Assembly: GCA_013399305.1 (NCBI GenBank)
Contig: VXAI01000019.1
Span: 1,889,034 to 1,953,033 of the forward strand
Source: Rostratula benghalensis
Lineage: Eukaryota; Chordata; Aves; Charadriiformes; Rostratulidae
Length of the DNA stretch: 64,000 bases
Direction: 5' to 3'
How positions within the stretch are numbered: the stretch's first letter is position 1; each line of letters begins with the position of its first letter. This document shows, one piece after another, positions 13,441-24,400 of this stretch. Under the pieces are notes generated by a model. It saw only the letters and a list, made by a program, of their open reading frames with translations, made no database searches and had not been told where the DNA came from. A program made the position numbers and the translations under genes.

Positions 13441-14755
13441 GATAAATACTCTTACAGCATAAGAGTAAGCAAAGTTTAAACTCCAGTTTCTAAAAGGATA
13501 TTCCGAAACTGGAAAAAAAGATGTTGGTGGATGTAGCTGAAACCAGAGTACCTTAAAATTACTATTAAAATAAATTCTTTAGCGCTTCAGTAATCACTTC
13601 AATGTTTCTTTTTAAGACTCCATTAAATACACAGTGAGAAAATTTTGAAGTTTAGTCCTAACGTTGGCTAAACATTCTTCATCTCCATTTTAAAAGTAAC
13701 CAGGAGAAGTACAGAATAAAAAGGGGATTAAATTGTTCAAAGACATTTAGCTCCAGACTTTTAAACATCTGGGAACTCTTAACAGCACATAAAATGGGAG
13801 GCATCCCTGAAATCAGGCTACTTCCTATATTTTGGTTTGAAATCATAAGGATTTATCAAACTGAATGCAAGATCTCAATTTTATATATCTCACCTGATGT
13901 ACACACAATGCCTGTATCAATGTTTCCTCTGCATATGATTATTTATTATTATTAATCAAGTACCAACAGATTGTATCATCATTAAGCAGATTCAAGTGTC
14001 ATGTGAGCCCACAGGAAAATTGATTCAATATTGAATCAGATGGACAAATTTCTACATACCAAATCACCAAAGATCTATTTGCTTGGAAAAGATTAATAAG
14101 TGATGGAGAGAACTGCTAGTAAAAAGAGAAGATGTGAGCTGTTAATGAAGTTAGTTATTCATTCCTCCAGAAATGCTATAGGAAAAAATAAAATAAATAA
14201 TATAAGAAAAAACAAGTCAGAAAAAATTAAAAATAAAATGTGACTGAAATTGTTATTTGTTTTGATTTAAATTGGAAAATAATGTGAATTTTCTCTTCCA
14301 CCAAAAGTAGTGTCTAATTACCCTTACCACTGTATCCATTTCATATACCTCATGGAAGTACCGTTACAGTGATTTATAAAAAAAAAAAAAAGAGAGACAA
14401 ATATATTGCCATAACTCTCATTGTTGCACTCAAAATTTCACTCCTTAAATTGTTTGGGTTTTTTTTTTTTTATACCAAGTTAAAAAAAACATACGGATGC
14501 CAATTATACAAGTATAAAAACTCCACAGTCCCATAGCTTGTAATGCAGCCAAGATTTAGCTTGCAATTCTCAAAGCATCACTATGTCATAGTTTAGTCAA
14601 CAGAGGTTTGGGCTTTTTTTAAAGTCATACCTGTATTCAAATAATCTTCTTACTACATTAGTTCCAATATACCATTGCTGTTTTCTCAGTGGCCAGGATC
14701 TCTTCTTTAAAGACATACAAATCCTCACACTGAAGCAGTTGTTAATGCTTCAGTG

Positions 14756-14809
14756 TTCAATGTTAACATAAGAGAATTAATTTGTTAATTCAATGTTAAT
14801 GTAAGAGAA
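14756..14809. repeat. imperfect 33-bp-period tandem duplication
   Basis: TTCAATGTTAACATAAGAGA at 14756 recurs as TTCAATGTTAATGTAAGAGA at 14789, with two differences in 21 bases. The spacer holds AATTAATTTGTTAA. A local duplication, probably by slippage. Confidence 0.8.
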
Positions 14810-15318
14810 AGCTCTTACAGCTGAGATGAAATACTACAGATGGTAACATTCTGCCCTTAAATAATATTAATCATAGGCTCATTCATTGCAGGTGGATGCT
14901 CCCAAAGTGAAAATTGTGTCATTTAGATTAAGCCTGAAGGGGATGCTGAAGGGCAGTACCAGCTTCTTTTGGCATTTTTTGGGGGGTACTGCCAAATCCA
15001 GCATTAAGACTCCAATTCAGTGTTTTGATTAAAGGAGAATGTGTGTTTAGGAGCTTAGCTTTTATGTGCATTCTTTCTGGTCCTTTCAGCCTCAAGTACA
15101 GGCACTGTTACTCTGTGGAGACACTGGTTATAGCTGTTACGAAGAGGTATTACTTTGTTGTTTGTCTGACAGTGCTATAGCAACTGTTATGGTCACCATG
15201 AATTTGTTCTGACCAATGTCCTGCCACCAGAAAAGCTACTACTTCATTTCCTTTCACCTGAGAAATAACTATATTCTACTTCTATTCTCTTACCTTCTTC
15301 TCTCCTTATCTTATTTTC

Positions 15319-15333
15319 TTTTTTTTTTTTTTT
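15319..15333. repeat. T15 run in a pyrimidine-rich stretch
   Basis: Fifteen T flanked by TTCTCTCCTTATC on the left and CTTTCC on the right. It could be the reverse-complemented poly-A of a retrocopy, but no retrocopy body is recognisable on either side. Confidence 0.7.
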
Positions 15334-18300
15334 CTTTCCGATAGAAGCTTCTTTTCCTTTATAGTAGCTTTTTATCACTTGGTATTGGAAGATGATAAAA
15401 GACCCCCCAGAAAACGTACTTCCCTTTCAAAGATTAAATCTCCTTCTCTAACACTGATATTCTTTTTAATTTTTGTTCACTCTCCTTATAAAATCAGCTT
15501 TGCTGTCCACACACCTATTTGACTCCCAAATAACTCCCAAAACTCACCAAAAAACCCCAATAAAATGTGCAAAGGTTTCCCAGTTCCCATAACGCAACAT
15601 TCTCAGAAGAATACAGCATCAAGCAGTGAATCATCTTTTGCTGTTTGGAATAAAAAACAAAATCTCAGTTATCCAATAGTAGCAACTTTGCTGCAGTTAT
15701 TTTCTGTGATTTCATATTTTCAGAAGGTGAAAGTCTTAAGGCTAAATTTTGGTATCCCTCTTCAGATTCACCACCATCACTGATTTTGAATGGACTTTTC
15801 AGAAATTATTATATTTTTCAAACTGGCTAAGGAAATCAGCTCTGTGTATTTTGAACAGCTGGAGCGATGGGACCAGATTTGGCTCCAAATGAAAGTTTGT
15901 AGAAGAAAGAACTTTTATGGTAGCTGCCACTGAACCCTACACTATGTTGACTCTCTCAAAAAGAGAAATATTCTGAAAGGCATCTGTTGATTTAGTCTTT
16001 AAACTGTTAGATGTTTCTGTGCAAGGACTATGCTTTTCATGCAACAGCTAATTATGCACAAAAGAGAAGAAGAAGAACTATGCGCTTTGCACGGATCAAC
16101 AAGCCGGTCTTCCTCTTGCACACACTGAATTGTTAAACTCAAAACATCAGTAATCCAACCACTACTTTAAACACAGATTCCAGAAACAGAACTACAGGCT
16201 TCAGCATTTCTCAGAGGAGAAAACTAACTTAGAAGTGCCTTGGTAGAAATGAAAACCTTCAGAAGATAGAGCAAGGATTCCCCCTAATGGATAAAATGTA
16301 GACTTTTCACAGATTCCTGTTGGCTTTAAATGCAAGCCAGCATGATGACATGGAATGTTAGTGACATTTTTAATGTATGATGAGCAGATGTGTTCTTACT
16401 ATATTGTTAAAGGCAGCTGGATAGTGACTATTAAACTCCAAGGGAAGTGACTAAAGAAAAAAAATACAAAGTGGACAATAAATTGAATGTTTTAGTTATC
16501 ACAAAGTAAAACAGAAAAATTAAAAGATACGGTGTTTCAACAAAGAATTGACCATGACAAAGCATTATACCTGCTCTCTTGGACTCATATTAGTTATCAT
16601 TACAGTCAGTGGAGAACTTGGTAAAGGCCCCTGAAGACGACTGGATTTCACAACCTCTCACTGAGCAAGAAGAGGACTAGTTGACACCTACAGCACATTC
16701 AGCCATGCAGGTTGTTCAGTTTGCTACCAGCATTCTGTTATCCCATAATATGTTTCTAACTAGCAAACTAGAAACTCTGGAGATCTCATCTGGATTAAGC
16801 AGTATATATTACCAAACACTATCAAATTTCTTTGCTTTCATTTCATATTCTATTTACAAGTAGCTGTTTCTTTAAACTCGCTTCCTAGTAACATTGTGGA
16901 AAATTCATAGCCAAACCACTTTGAAGTACAGAACATTTCACACTTTTGTTGACAAGCTGTTTGCTAAGGTACTTGTATAAAATACCTTATACATTTTATA
17001 TGATTTTTTTTTAACTACGTAGACTTTCTTGGAAACAATTATTACTACAGAATAATTCCCATCAGTCATATCGAATTATCCTGTGTCACTCTGTAAAATC
17101 AAGTCAGATGAGAATGTTAAAAGAACTGTATCTGTCAGGCTCTTAAAAGTATGATTGAAATAAAGGTTTTTCAGACTTAGTACGCTAAATAAAACTGCAA
17201 ATTTTAGACACTGTTCATCCTGGTCTTTCACCTAACACAATCACAGCCCATCAAGAAAGCACAAACATTTTCATGAAGGCTGTTATTACTTTGTCAATAA
17301 GGCATCCTTTAGTTTTTGTGGTAATGGCATTTACTAACCGTTGCTACATTTTTCTCTACTATTTGTGTTTGTGTAGGGAAAAAGGGTATTTTAATCAAAA
17401 CCAGCTACTTGAAGGGATATTTTTCTTCCTATGAATGAGAAATTTGATTCCTTCTAGTAAAAGAGTAAAGGTAATGGGAAGCCAGCTGATATAATGGCCA
17501 CATGAGACCCTGTTGGATTCACACTTTGTTCAAAAGCATGTAAAAGCAATAAAAAAACCCTAAGCTTTACCAACCTAAATTTAAAATCTATAGCTTTAAT
17601 ATCCAGTCACACTCCAAATAACAAGCTTACTCCTTAAAATCTGACAACTTGACTTGTAGAAGCACTATTCGCTCCCTAGCCGTTCACTTTATTTTAAAAT
17701 ATAAAAGAAGTGTAAGCAAAGTTTTTCAGGGTTCTCCTACTATGCAGGAACATGCTCAAAGTGTGACCTTTCCCAGAATGTTAAAGACATTTCAAATTAC
17801 AGATAGATCAGGGAAACTCTTGTCTGCATAGCTGCAGAAAGACCTGTTTAGACTGAGTTGCTAAGAGTCCTAGGAGACACAAGTATATTTGTCTTATTCT
17901 CCAAGCACTTGCCCTTGATGCCAAGCCTGGCAGGCAACAGCAGCTATTGAATCCCTCTAACAGTTCCTTATTAACTACTTCTGAAGAAAATTATACTTTG
18001 ACTTTGCTTCTTCCCCGATCAGTTACAGGAATTGATGTACACTGCAAAGCCAAATAGATGCAGTTGCAGTAATGGAAACTCAGACAAATCACAGCTAGCG
18101 GGAGACTCTGATGGACTCCACGGATTTACATTTCACCTGCAAAACTCAATGTTTGCAAGCAGGATTGTGGAAGAGCACAAATATAGCCCCAAGGAAAAGA
18201 TAATGTAGTATGAGATTGGTGGGTTTTCAAGCCCTTAACTCAGGCACACCTGTAATCTGAAGAATATTTATATTTAGATTCTGAGCCAAATTATTATACT

Positions 18301-18999
18301 ATTTTCTTCACAGACTTTTACGGAAGGAACGTTTTCCTCCGTTGTTTCCTCTCACCGCAGAAAAGTAAGAATCCAAGAAACTGTTTGTTAAGTAGGAAAT
18401 CTATAAAATCACCAGAAACAAGTTTCTGTATTCCAAGAAATTTCTCAATAGCAGAACAGGTGGAAGAAGGTAAAAATGAACTATCTTTGTCAGCTTATGA
18501 TTCCTGTATTGGTTCATAATCATAAAGATTTTTCTGAAAGAATACTGACAAAATAGCATATCAAAAGCATAAAGAAGAAATCACACTAAATGTCAATGAA
18601 AATATGAAACAGCATTAAAGACATACAGGAAAAATTAGGCAATTATTGTACTGTGGTGTTTTGCTCTGACATCAGAAAAATTACATCTAATAAATTTAAG
18701 AGTTCACCAAAGTGGAGATCATAACACTTGCGTTTGCATTCTCAGTTAGCCTTGTTATTTTGCACATAAAAGGGGTTGAATGATTAGAGTATTGGAAAGT
18801 CAGCTTTCTCTGTAAACATGAATCCATCATCCAGTATTATGCTTATGGATTGTTATTCAATTGCATGATTCAAGGCTCAAGCTGACATCAGTTTTCATTA
18901 TTACATCTTACATAACTTTGTCCTGGAAAACTAATTTACCTGAAAATTGACTCACGTAATTTGAGGTAAAACAAAAGAGATGAGAACTCTCTGTCCATC

Positions 19000-19260
19000 T
19001 TTGGAGCTCATACTCACACGTGGCCAGGAAAATGGTGTTTGCCTCTGCTGCAGCTGATGCTCAAACTCCAAAGTCAATACTCCAAGTATTGATCCTCTTC
19101 TGCTGGTCTCCCCTCTTAGTTTTGAGGTGCCTTTTTATCCTCCCAGATCACCCCGATCTGTGGCCTTTTGTGCCCTCTCACTCTGTCCAGGCTGACTGCT
19201 CAGCGTTCCTGGTGAGTCACTCTCAAAACTAACCCACAAATAAATGCTCACCTCGTGGTT
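19000..19260. other. GC-elevated block with exon-like and promoter-like signals, unidentified
   Basis: Less AT-rich than its surroundings. On the + strand a 70-codon frame covers 19020-19232. Inside it GCCTCTGCTGCAG looks like an acceptor and TTCCTG|GTGAGT at 19210 like a donor, with the frame open between them. On the minus strand GGATAAAAAGGC near 19131-19142 is TATA-like. An ATG in strong context (GTGAAGATGG) near 19271 is followed 20 bases later by a GAG|GTGAGC donor. AATAAA lies on the + strand at 19237-19242. This mix could come from a decayed solo LTR or from a real exon. I recognise neither a gene nor a repeat family. Confidence 0.2.
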
Positions 19261-19764
19261 GCTCTGCAGCCATCTTCACTACAGAGCTGTCACTTTGTTT
19301 ACTTTATGGCCTGCTAAATGTTAAATCAGCAATTTGCTAAATATGCTTATGTTAAATCCATTTCACCATAAAGCAGTCACTGAACTGCCGATTTAGCAGT
19401 TCGCCTATCCTATGTCTTGCCACTGGAAATGCTAAATACATCTGTGCAAGGTTGGTAACTCAAAGAATTCATCTCAGCTCATGAGTCCCTTTCCCCTATA
19501 ACTGATCCATGACCCACTGCTGCCTTTAGATTTCCCCTTACAAACACAGAGCTTTGCAGATACTGAGAATCTGAACAAGGGGCTATCTGAGCATGGCCTC
19601 AGTTTGAAGGGCCCTTCCTACTTCTTTGGGTTTGTTTGTTTTTATTTTTTTCCTAAATCATATTTCATAAAAACAGAAACCCATAAGCCAACACAGACCT
19701 CTGAAGAGAGTCACCCTTGCATTGAAGGGGATTAAATGTTTCTCTCACATCCTTTATGTTCCAG

Positions 19765-20090
19765 ACCACATGCTATGTGTCCAGGCAGTCATTTTAATTC
19801 TTACGAACACAAAAGAAATGGGCAGATGGCAGGAAGAGCAGGAACATCAGCAGCAAGATCTGGAGGAGGAACAGCAGCAACACAAAATAACGGAGCAGGA
19901 GAAGCAAATGAAATGAGATGGGATTGTGTATTCTGGGAGAAGAGGAGGGTGGGATGGATGGAGAAGCTTGCCACTTCAGTTTGTGTGGGGAATATTAGGG
20001 ACAACACCTTTGTTCAAGGTTTAGCCTATAAATAACCTGAAAGTATTTTTGTAAGGCACTTTTGAAGAAAATAAAGGAGAGTCTTAAATT
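19765..20090 (+). other. candidate terminal exon with Glu/Gln-rich tail
   Basis: TCTCTCACATCCTTTATGTTCCAG is a strong acceptor. It is followed by a frame open to a TGA ending at 19916. The predicted tail contains GRWQEEQEHQQQDLEEEQQQ, then KITEQEKQMK: a charged, glutamine-rich, probably coiled or disordered segment. AATAAA follows at 20070-20075. Against it, the Glu/Gln content comes from a purine-rich GGA/GCA stretch that is also open in other frames, so this may be simple sequence. No upstream partner exon was found. Product unknown. Confidence 0.2.
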
Positions 20091-20757
20091 CAGATTAGTA
20101 CATAACTGTTTAATCTGGTAGATTCTTTAAAAGAATGAAAGGGAATGTAAACATTTCTTACCTCCTGACTCACTTGTTTATAATTATATTGGCCATTGCC
20201 ATATTTCAAAATATTGATTCCATAATTAGGATTATTTCATACTGGTTTTGGAATCACATCAGAATCTTAGCTTTCCAGTAAGTTTGTATTTCTTTTGCTT
20301 GCAAAGTATGGAATCCAAAGGTGCTGGAGGACAAACTCATTTCATCGGAGGGAATGATCCCTCTAGGGAACATCACATAACTAGAGGAACATTTCCATCT
20401 CACAAGCATAAGCATGCTGCTGTCTCACTTCTCACACTGTTCAATATCAGCCAAGTGAAGCAAGGCCAAAGTGTTTAACTTCATTTCATATCATTTTTCT
20501 TCTTGAAACAGAAGCTTTTAAAGCTGTCTGATCAATTCCAAGGACTTCACAAGATTGTTGTGGTCATCAGTGTGAAAAAAAAAATTAAAAAATTTCCATT
20601 GGCAGCATTTTTTTTGTAAATGAAAGAAGCTCTTGCTTACCATAGTTACTAACTAAATCGTTATACAAGGCAATTTCTTAAGGTGTTTTAATGCATCAGA
20701 TCAGAGATGGTGTAGTAGCACATAGTACAGTCAGATCTGGAAATGATGAAAACAACC

Positions 20758-21480
20758 TGTTGTGTGCCAAAACTTCTGTTTGGGGAGCACATGGTACATT
20801 TGCTGAAACTTATTTAAGAAAGTGCTAGCCACAAGGGCAGGAGACAAGCGGGAGGAGAATAAGAGGAGACATGTAAGAAGATATATGCAAGGAAGTGGTC
20901 AGAGAATTAGGGCGGAGGGGAAGGGAAGAGGAGGAGAAGCAAAGGAGACACTTGGAAGAAGACGTTGTGGGGGACACACCTGGAGACATATTGTCAGAAG
21001 GAGTGGATCCATGCTAAAAGAAGGATGTCTGAGGAACTGCAGCCACAGACAACAAATGCCAGGGCAGAGACATCCCACCAAGGACTGCTGCCTGCAGGCA
21101 ACCCCTGCCAGAGCAGATGAAAATGCTTAAGAAGCAAGGAGCAGCAGAAATAAATAATTATACTCTGATCCCAGCCTCCTGCTCTACCCATCACATCACC
21201 AATGAGACTGGCACAGACCAACTGTTACATGCTGGGAAAACAAGGACTTGAGACTGAGAAGGTGAAGGAGAGGTGTTAGACTGCAGTTGAGTCTGGGAAA
21301 GGTGGAGGAAAGGCGTTTCCTTAAGTGTTCAGACAATTCTTTACATCTACTTTTTCTCTTCAATACCTGACTCTTTAACCAAAATTTTATGTTAATTAGC
21401 AATAACTAAATTAAGTTAAATTCTCCAAGTCAAGGCTGGGTTTGTCTGTGATGAAGAGTCAAGGATGCTCTCTGAGGAAC
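20758..21480 (+). mobile_element. degraded avian ERVL-type LTR, probably solo
   Basis: The order of blocks matches my memory of the avian endogenous retrovirus-L LTR in + orientation. First is a purine-rich part with GGAGGAGAATAAGAGGAG. Then come GATCCATGCTAAAAGAAGG and GAGGAACTGCAGCC repeats, GAAGCAAGGAGCAGCAG, CTGATCCCAGCCTCCTGC and GTTGAGTCTGGGAAAGGTGG. Next is GCAATAACTAAATTAAG, a decayed polyadenylation-signal region, and TTCTCCAAGTCAAGGCTGGG with GTCTGTGATG, the LTR 3' part. No internal gag/pol/env sequence and no second LTR are visible nearby, so it is most likely a solo LTR left by recombination. The roughly 100-codon frame across it is a by-product of low stop density. Both ends are approximate; TG at 20758-20759 is a possible left terminus. 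Confidence 0.68.
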
Positions 21481-24400
21481 ACTTGATCTGTTGAGAAGAT
21501 GGACGTTGTCTGAAATAATGAGAAATTCTGATCACTTAACTGGCTCCCCCATTCTGAAGTCGACCTTCCTGCCAGAATAACAGCATCAGCTGATTTTCTT
21601 GAACTATTCCATCTGTGGCTTTCCATCTGTACAAGCTTGACATATGTTTACCCTCCTGTTCGATTTGGCCTCACATTCCACTGTGGCACTTGAACCTAAT
21701 GAACAGCTTAAGAAGTTTTAATTTGCCAATATTGTCAGTTGCTTAAAGTTCCACCATTGCCTTTACTTATACTCTGTAGTATATTATTAATATATCAACC
21801 AGCCCATTAGGTTTTACTTAGCTAACAATTATTTACCTTCTTTTATCTACTCTCTACATATTTATTAAAATTATCTAAAATTTTGTATTCAAGAACTGAT
21901 TTTTGGAGCAACAAATATAGAGCCAACAATGTAGAGCCAAATATACATTTTAGTATTCATCTTGGTATAAAGGCAGAATTGATTTGTCAAATTTGTTATT
22001 CTGCAAGCAAGTTTACAATTTAAAAGGCAACAATGATATATCCATCAACTGAAGTAATCCTATGAAAATAATCGTCTCCCTCTACCGAATTCCAGTTCTG
22101 AGAATATCTGTCATAACTTTCAATGCAGTAATAATACCAAAGAGATGGAAATGACAAAATTTAAATATAAAGCCAGTGAGGGAGGTTTGGGGGTGTCACT
22201 GCAGGGCTAGATTTAAAGTTCCTTTCTGGAACTCAGTTTTCCACACCTTCTTCAGCAGCCTAGTTTCTGATTGTACTTTCTAAGCCATTGCACCCTTTTT
22301 ACTCCCTGGTGAAATCACTCAGAATGCTTCTTCATCTTCCTAGTAAAAATATTATTTTCCCTACAAGACTGAAAAGTGTTCCTTGCTGAGTGAGTAGCAA
22401 CTGAACTCAACTAGAGTTAGTCTACCATACATGAACATGAAATAAAACAGGTAAGATTGTTGGCAGTCTTGTTTCTAAACAAAAAATATCATTACATCAT
22501 TTGTCTAACTTTTCTCCCCTCCTTCGTTCTTAATTCCTCATATATTAAATACATTAATGAAAGAAACAGACTTTAAAGATGAAAAAAAATCTGCACATAC
22601 TGATTATAAAACAGTGACATACTTTCTCTATGTTTTGTGTCCCCTTTTGTAAACAAGCGTTTTGTTTTGTCTGGCAATCCGTGTTTCTAGCAGTAGAGGG
22701 AGTCTTCTATTCAGTGGAGCCACATTCAGTTCCGTTCATCTGCTCTCAGGCTTGATGTTTGGGGGATAATTGATTTAAAGGTCAAGGCCAGCAAACCAAA
22801 AAGGGATCTCAAGCAGAATGTTTTCCTTTTTTTTTTTTATCCAGGAGGGATGGAGAACTAAGATCTTTTGCCATCTAATTGTCAGTAATGTTTTCTTCCA
22901 AAAAGAAGAAAAATGTTAATCCACTCTTATCTTTCCTCATCTCAGCATTGGTTTGCAAAGGCCTTGAATGTTTTCAACAAGAGGTAGTAAAGATTTGGCT
23001 GCAGAAGACAGAACTTTCTTTTTTTTTTTTTCAGGACATGAAACAGCAAGTCTTGCAAATAATGGCTATTTCCCCCAACTCTTTGCACTGTTGCCTCTAT
23101 CTATGTACTGTTGCCATTAGTATTGAGAGAGCCATTGTTCATTGTAAGAAAATATAAAAGAACATCATTATAAGTTCAGATTTCTACAGTGGCTTTCTGG
23201 AGGGGTTTTGATCAATGCAGAAGGACTGCCTGAAAAGAGAAACATTTTCCAAGAGAATGTATTACACAGAAAGAGAATGCCCTGACACTGAAAGAAACTG
23301 GGAAAAAAACGTACCTACCAGTAGGCTAGACAAAGGGCACAGGTCGAGCCCTTTTCTTTGAAAGCACTGATTAATGTGAGGTCCTGTTACCTGCTATAAT
23401 CATCGTTTTGTTCCGAGTGAAAGGTTTCCTACATTCCTAATTTGTCTTAGGGATGGTAAAAAAGAAAAAAAAAACTGTCTACCTCGGTCCAAGGGTGAGA
23501 CAGTTTCATTTTGCATTCAGTTCAAAGTGATGGATACAAAGGATGCAGGTTGTCGTACAAATGCTAACTGAGTGATTCCCTGGAAAAGCAGCCCCTGCAG
23601 CTCACATCACTCAACTATTTATCTTGATGAGAAGGGGCTATTTTAGACCATTTCTTAAATAAAATGTTGCTGTGGCAAAGTTAGCAAGGACTCTTAAATC
23701 CTAATGGAGAAAAATCTCCATTTATATGCACATCTGCCCTCATATTAAGGACAGACTAGATGTTTGTACAAAGTAAGTCTCTGTACTTGCTTTTTCACTG
23801 TGAAATGTAAAATATGGTGGTGCTCCTGCTTTCTCAAAAAGTGGTAAGCTAGGCATATTGGGATCCTGATGCTGTTTTCACTGAAACCTGTAGGAAATGT
23901 TCAGTTCATTAAAATGGGACTTACACAGACATTTGGGGGGGTGAGGTAAGGGCAGTGTTCAGCACCTTTCCCTCATGATGGAATAGCAGAGGGGAACCCA
24001 GGAGGCAGGATTCTAGGACTCAGTTAAATACCTAAACTGATATAGAATAAATACAGATTAAGAGTCACAAAGTATAGCAAGCAAATTACAGCAAAACGCT
24101 CTACTAGCTACAGCTGTAGACAGAACAAAATCAATACTCAGATTTTGCCCATTCCAGCACCAAAAAGGAACAGTTTAACTACTTCTAATACAAGGAATCG
24201 CTGACACTAGGGATGTGCCCTGTCTAGGGAAACTGTGGAGCTAACACCATCAAAATCTTAGTAACGTTCCCCATAATCAGTAGCTATTCTGCCCCAAACT
24301 TTAATTTGGTTCAAAGACAGTCCCTGCCCTCACCTTACATCTCAAGTTACAGATGAAGATCAGATTGATAACCATTTATTGATCTGATAAATCAGGTGAA

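Larger units (their letters stand above)
13441..18999. other. AT-rich sequence, no recognised gene
   Basis: Contains an A-rich region at about 14176-14240, A and T runs at 14379-14391 and 14460-14472, a T15 run inside a pyrimidine stretch at 15286-15338, and a short imperfect tandem duplication at 14756-14809. No exon with paired good splice sites was found by eye. Confidence 0.5.

Noticed and set aside
20822..21130. 102-codon Arg/Gly-rich + strand frame
   Set aside because: It lies wholly inside the ERVL-type LTR, which is non-coding.
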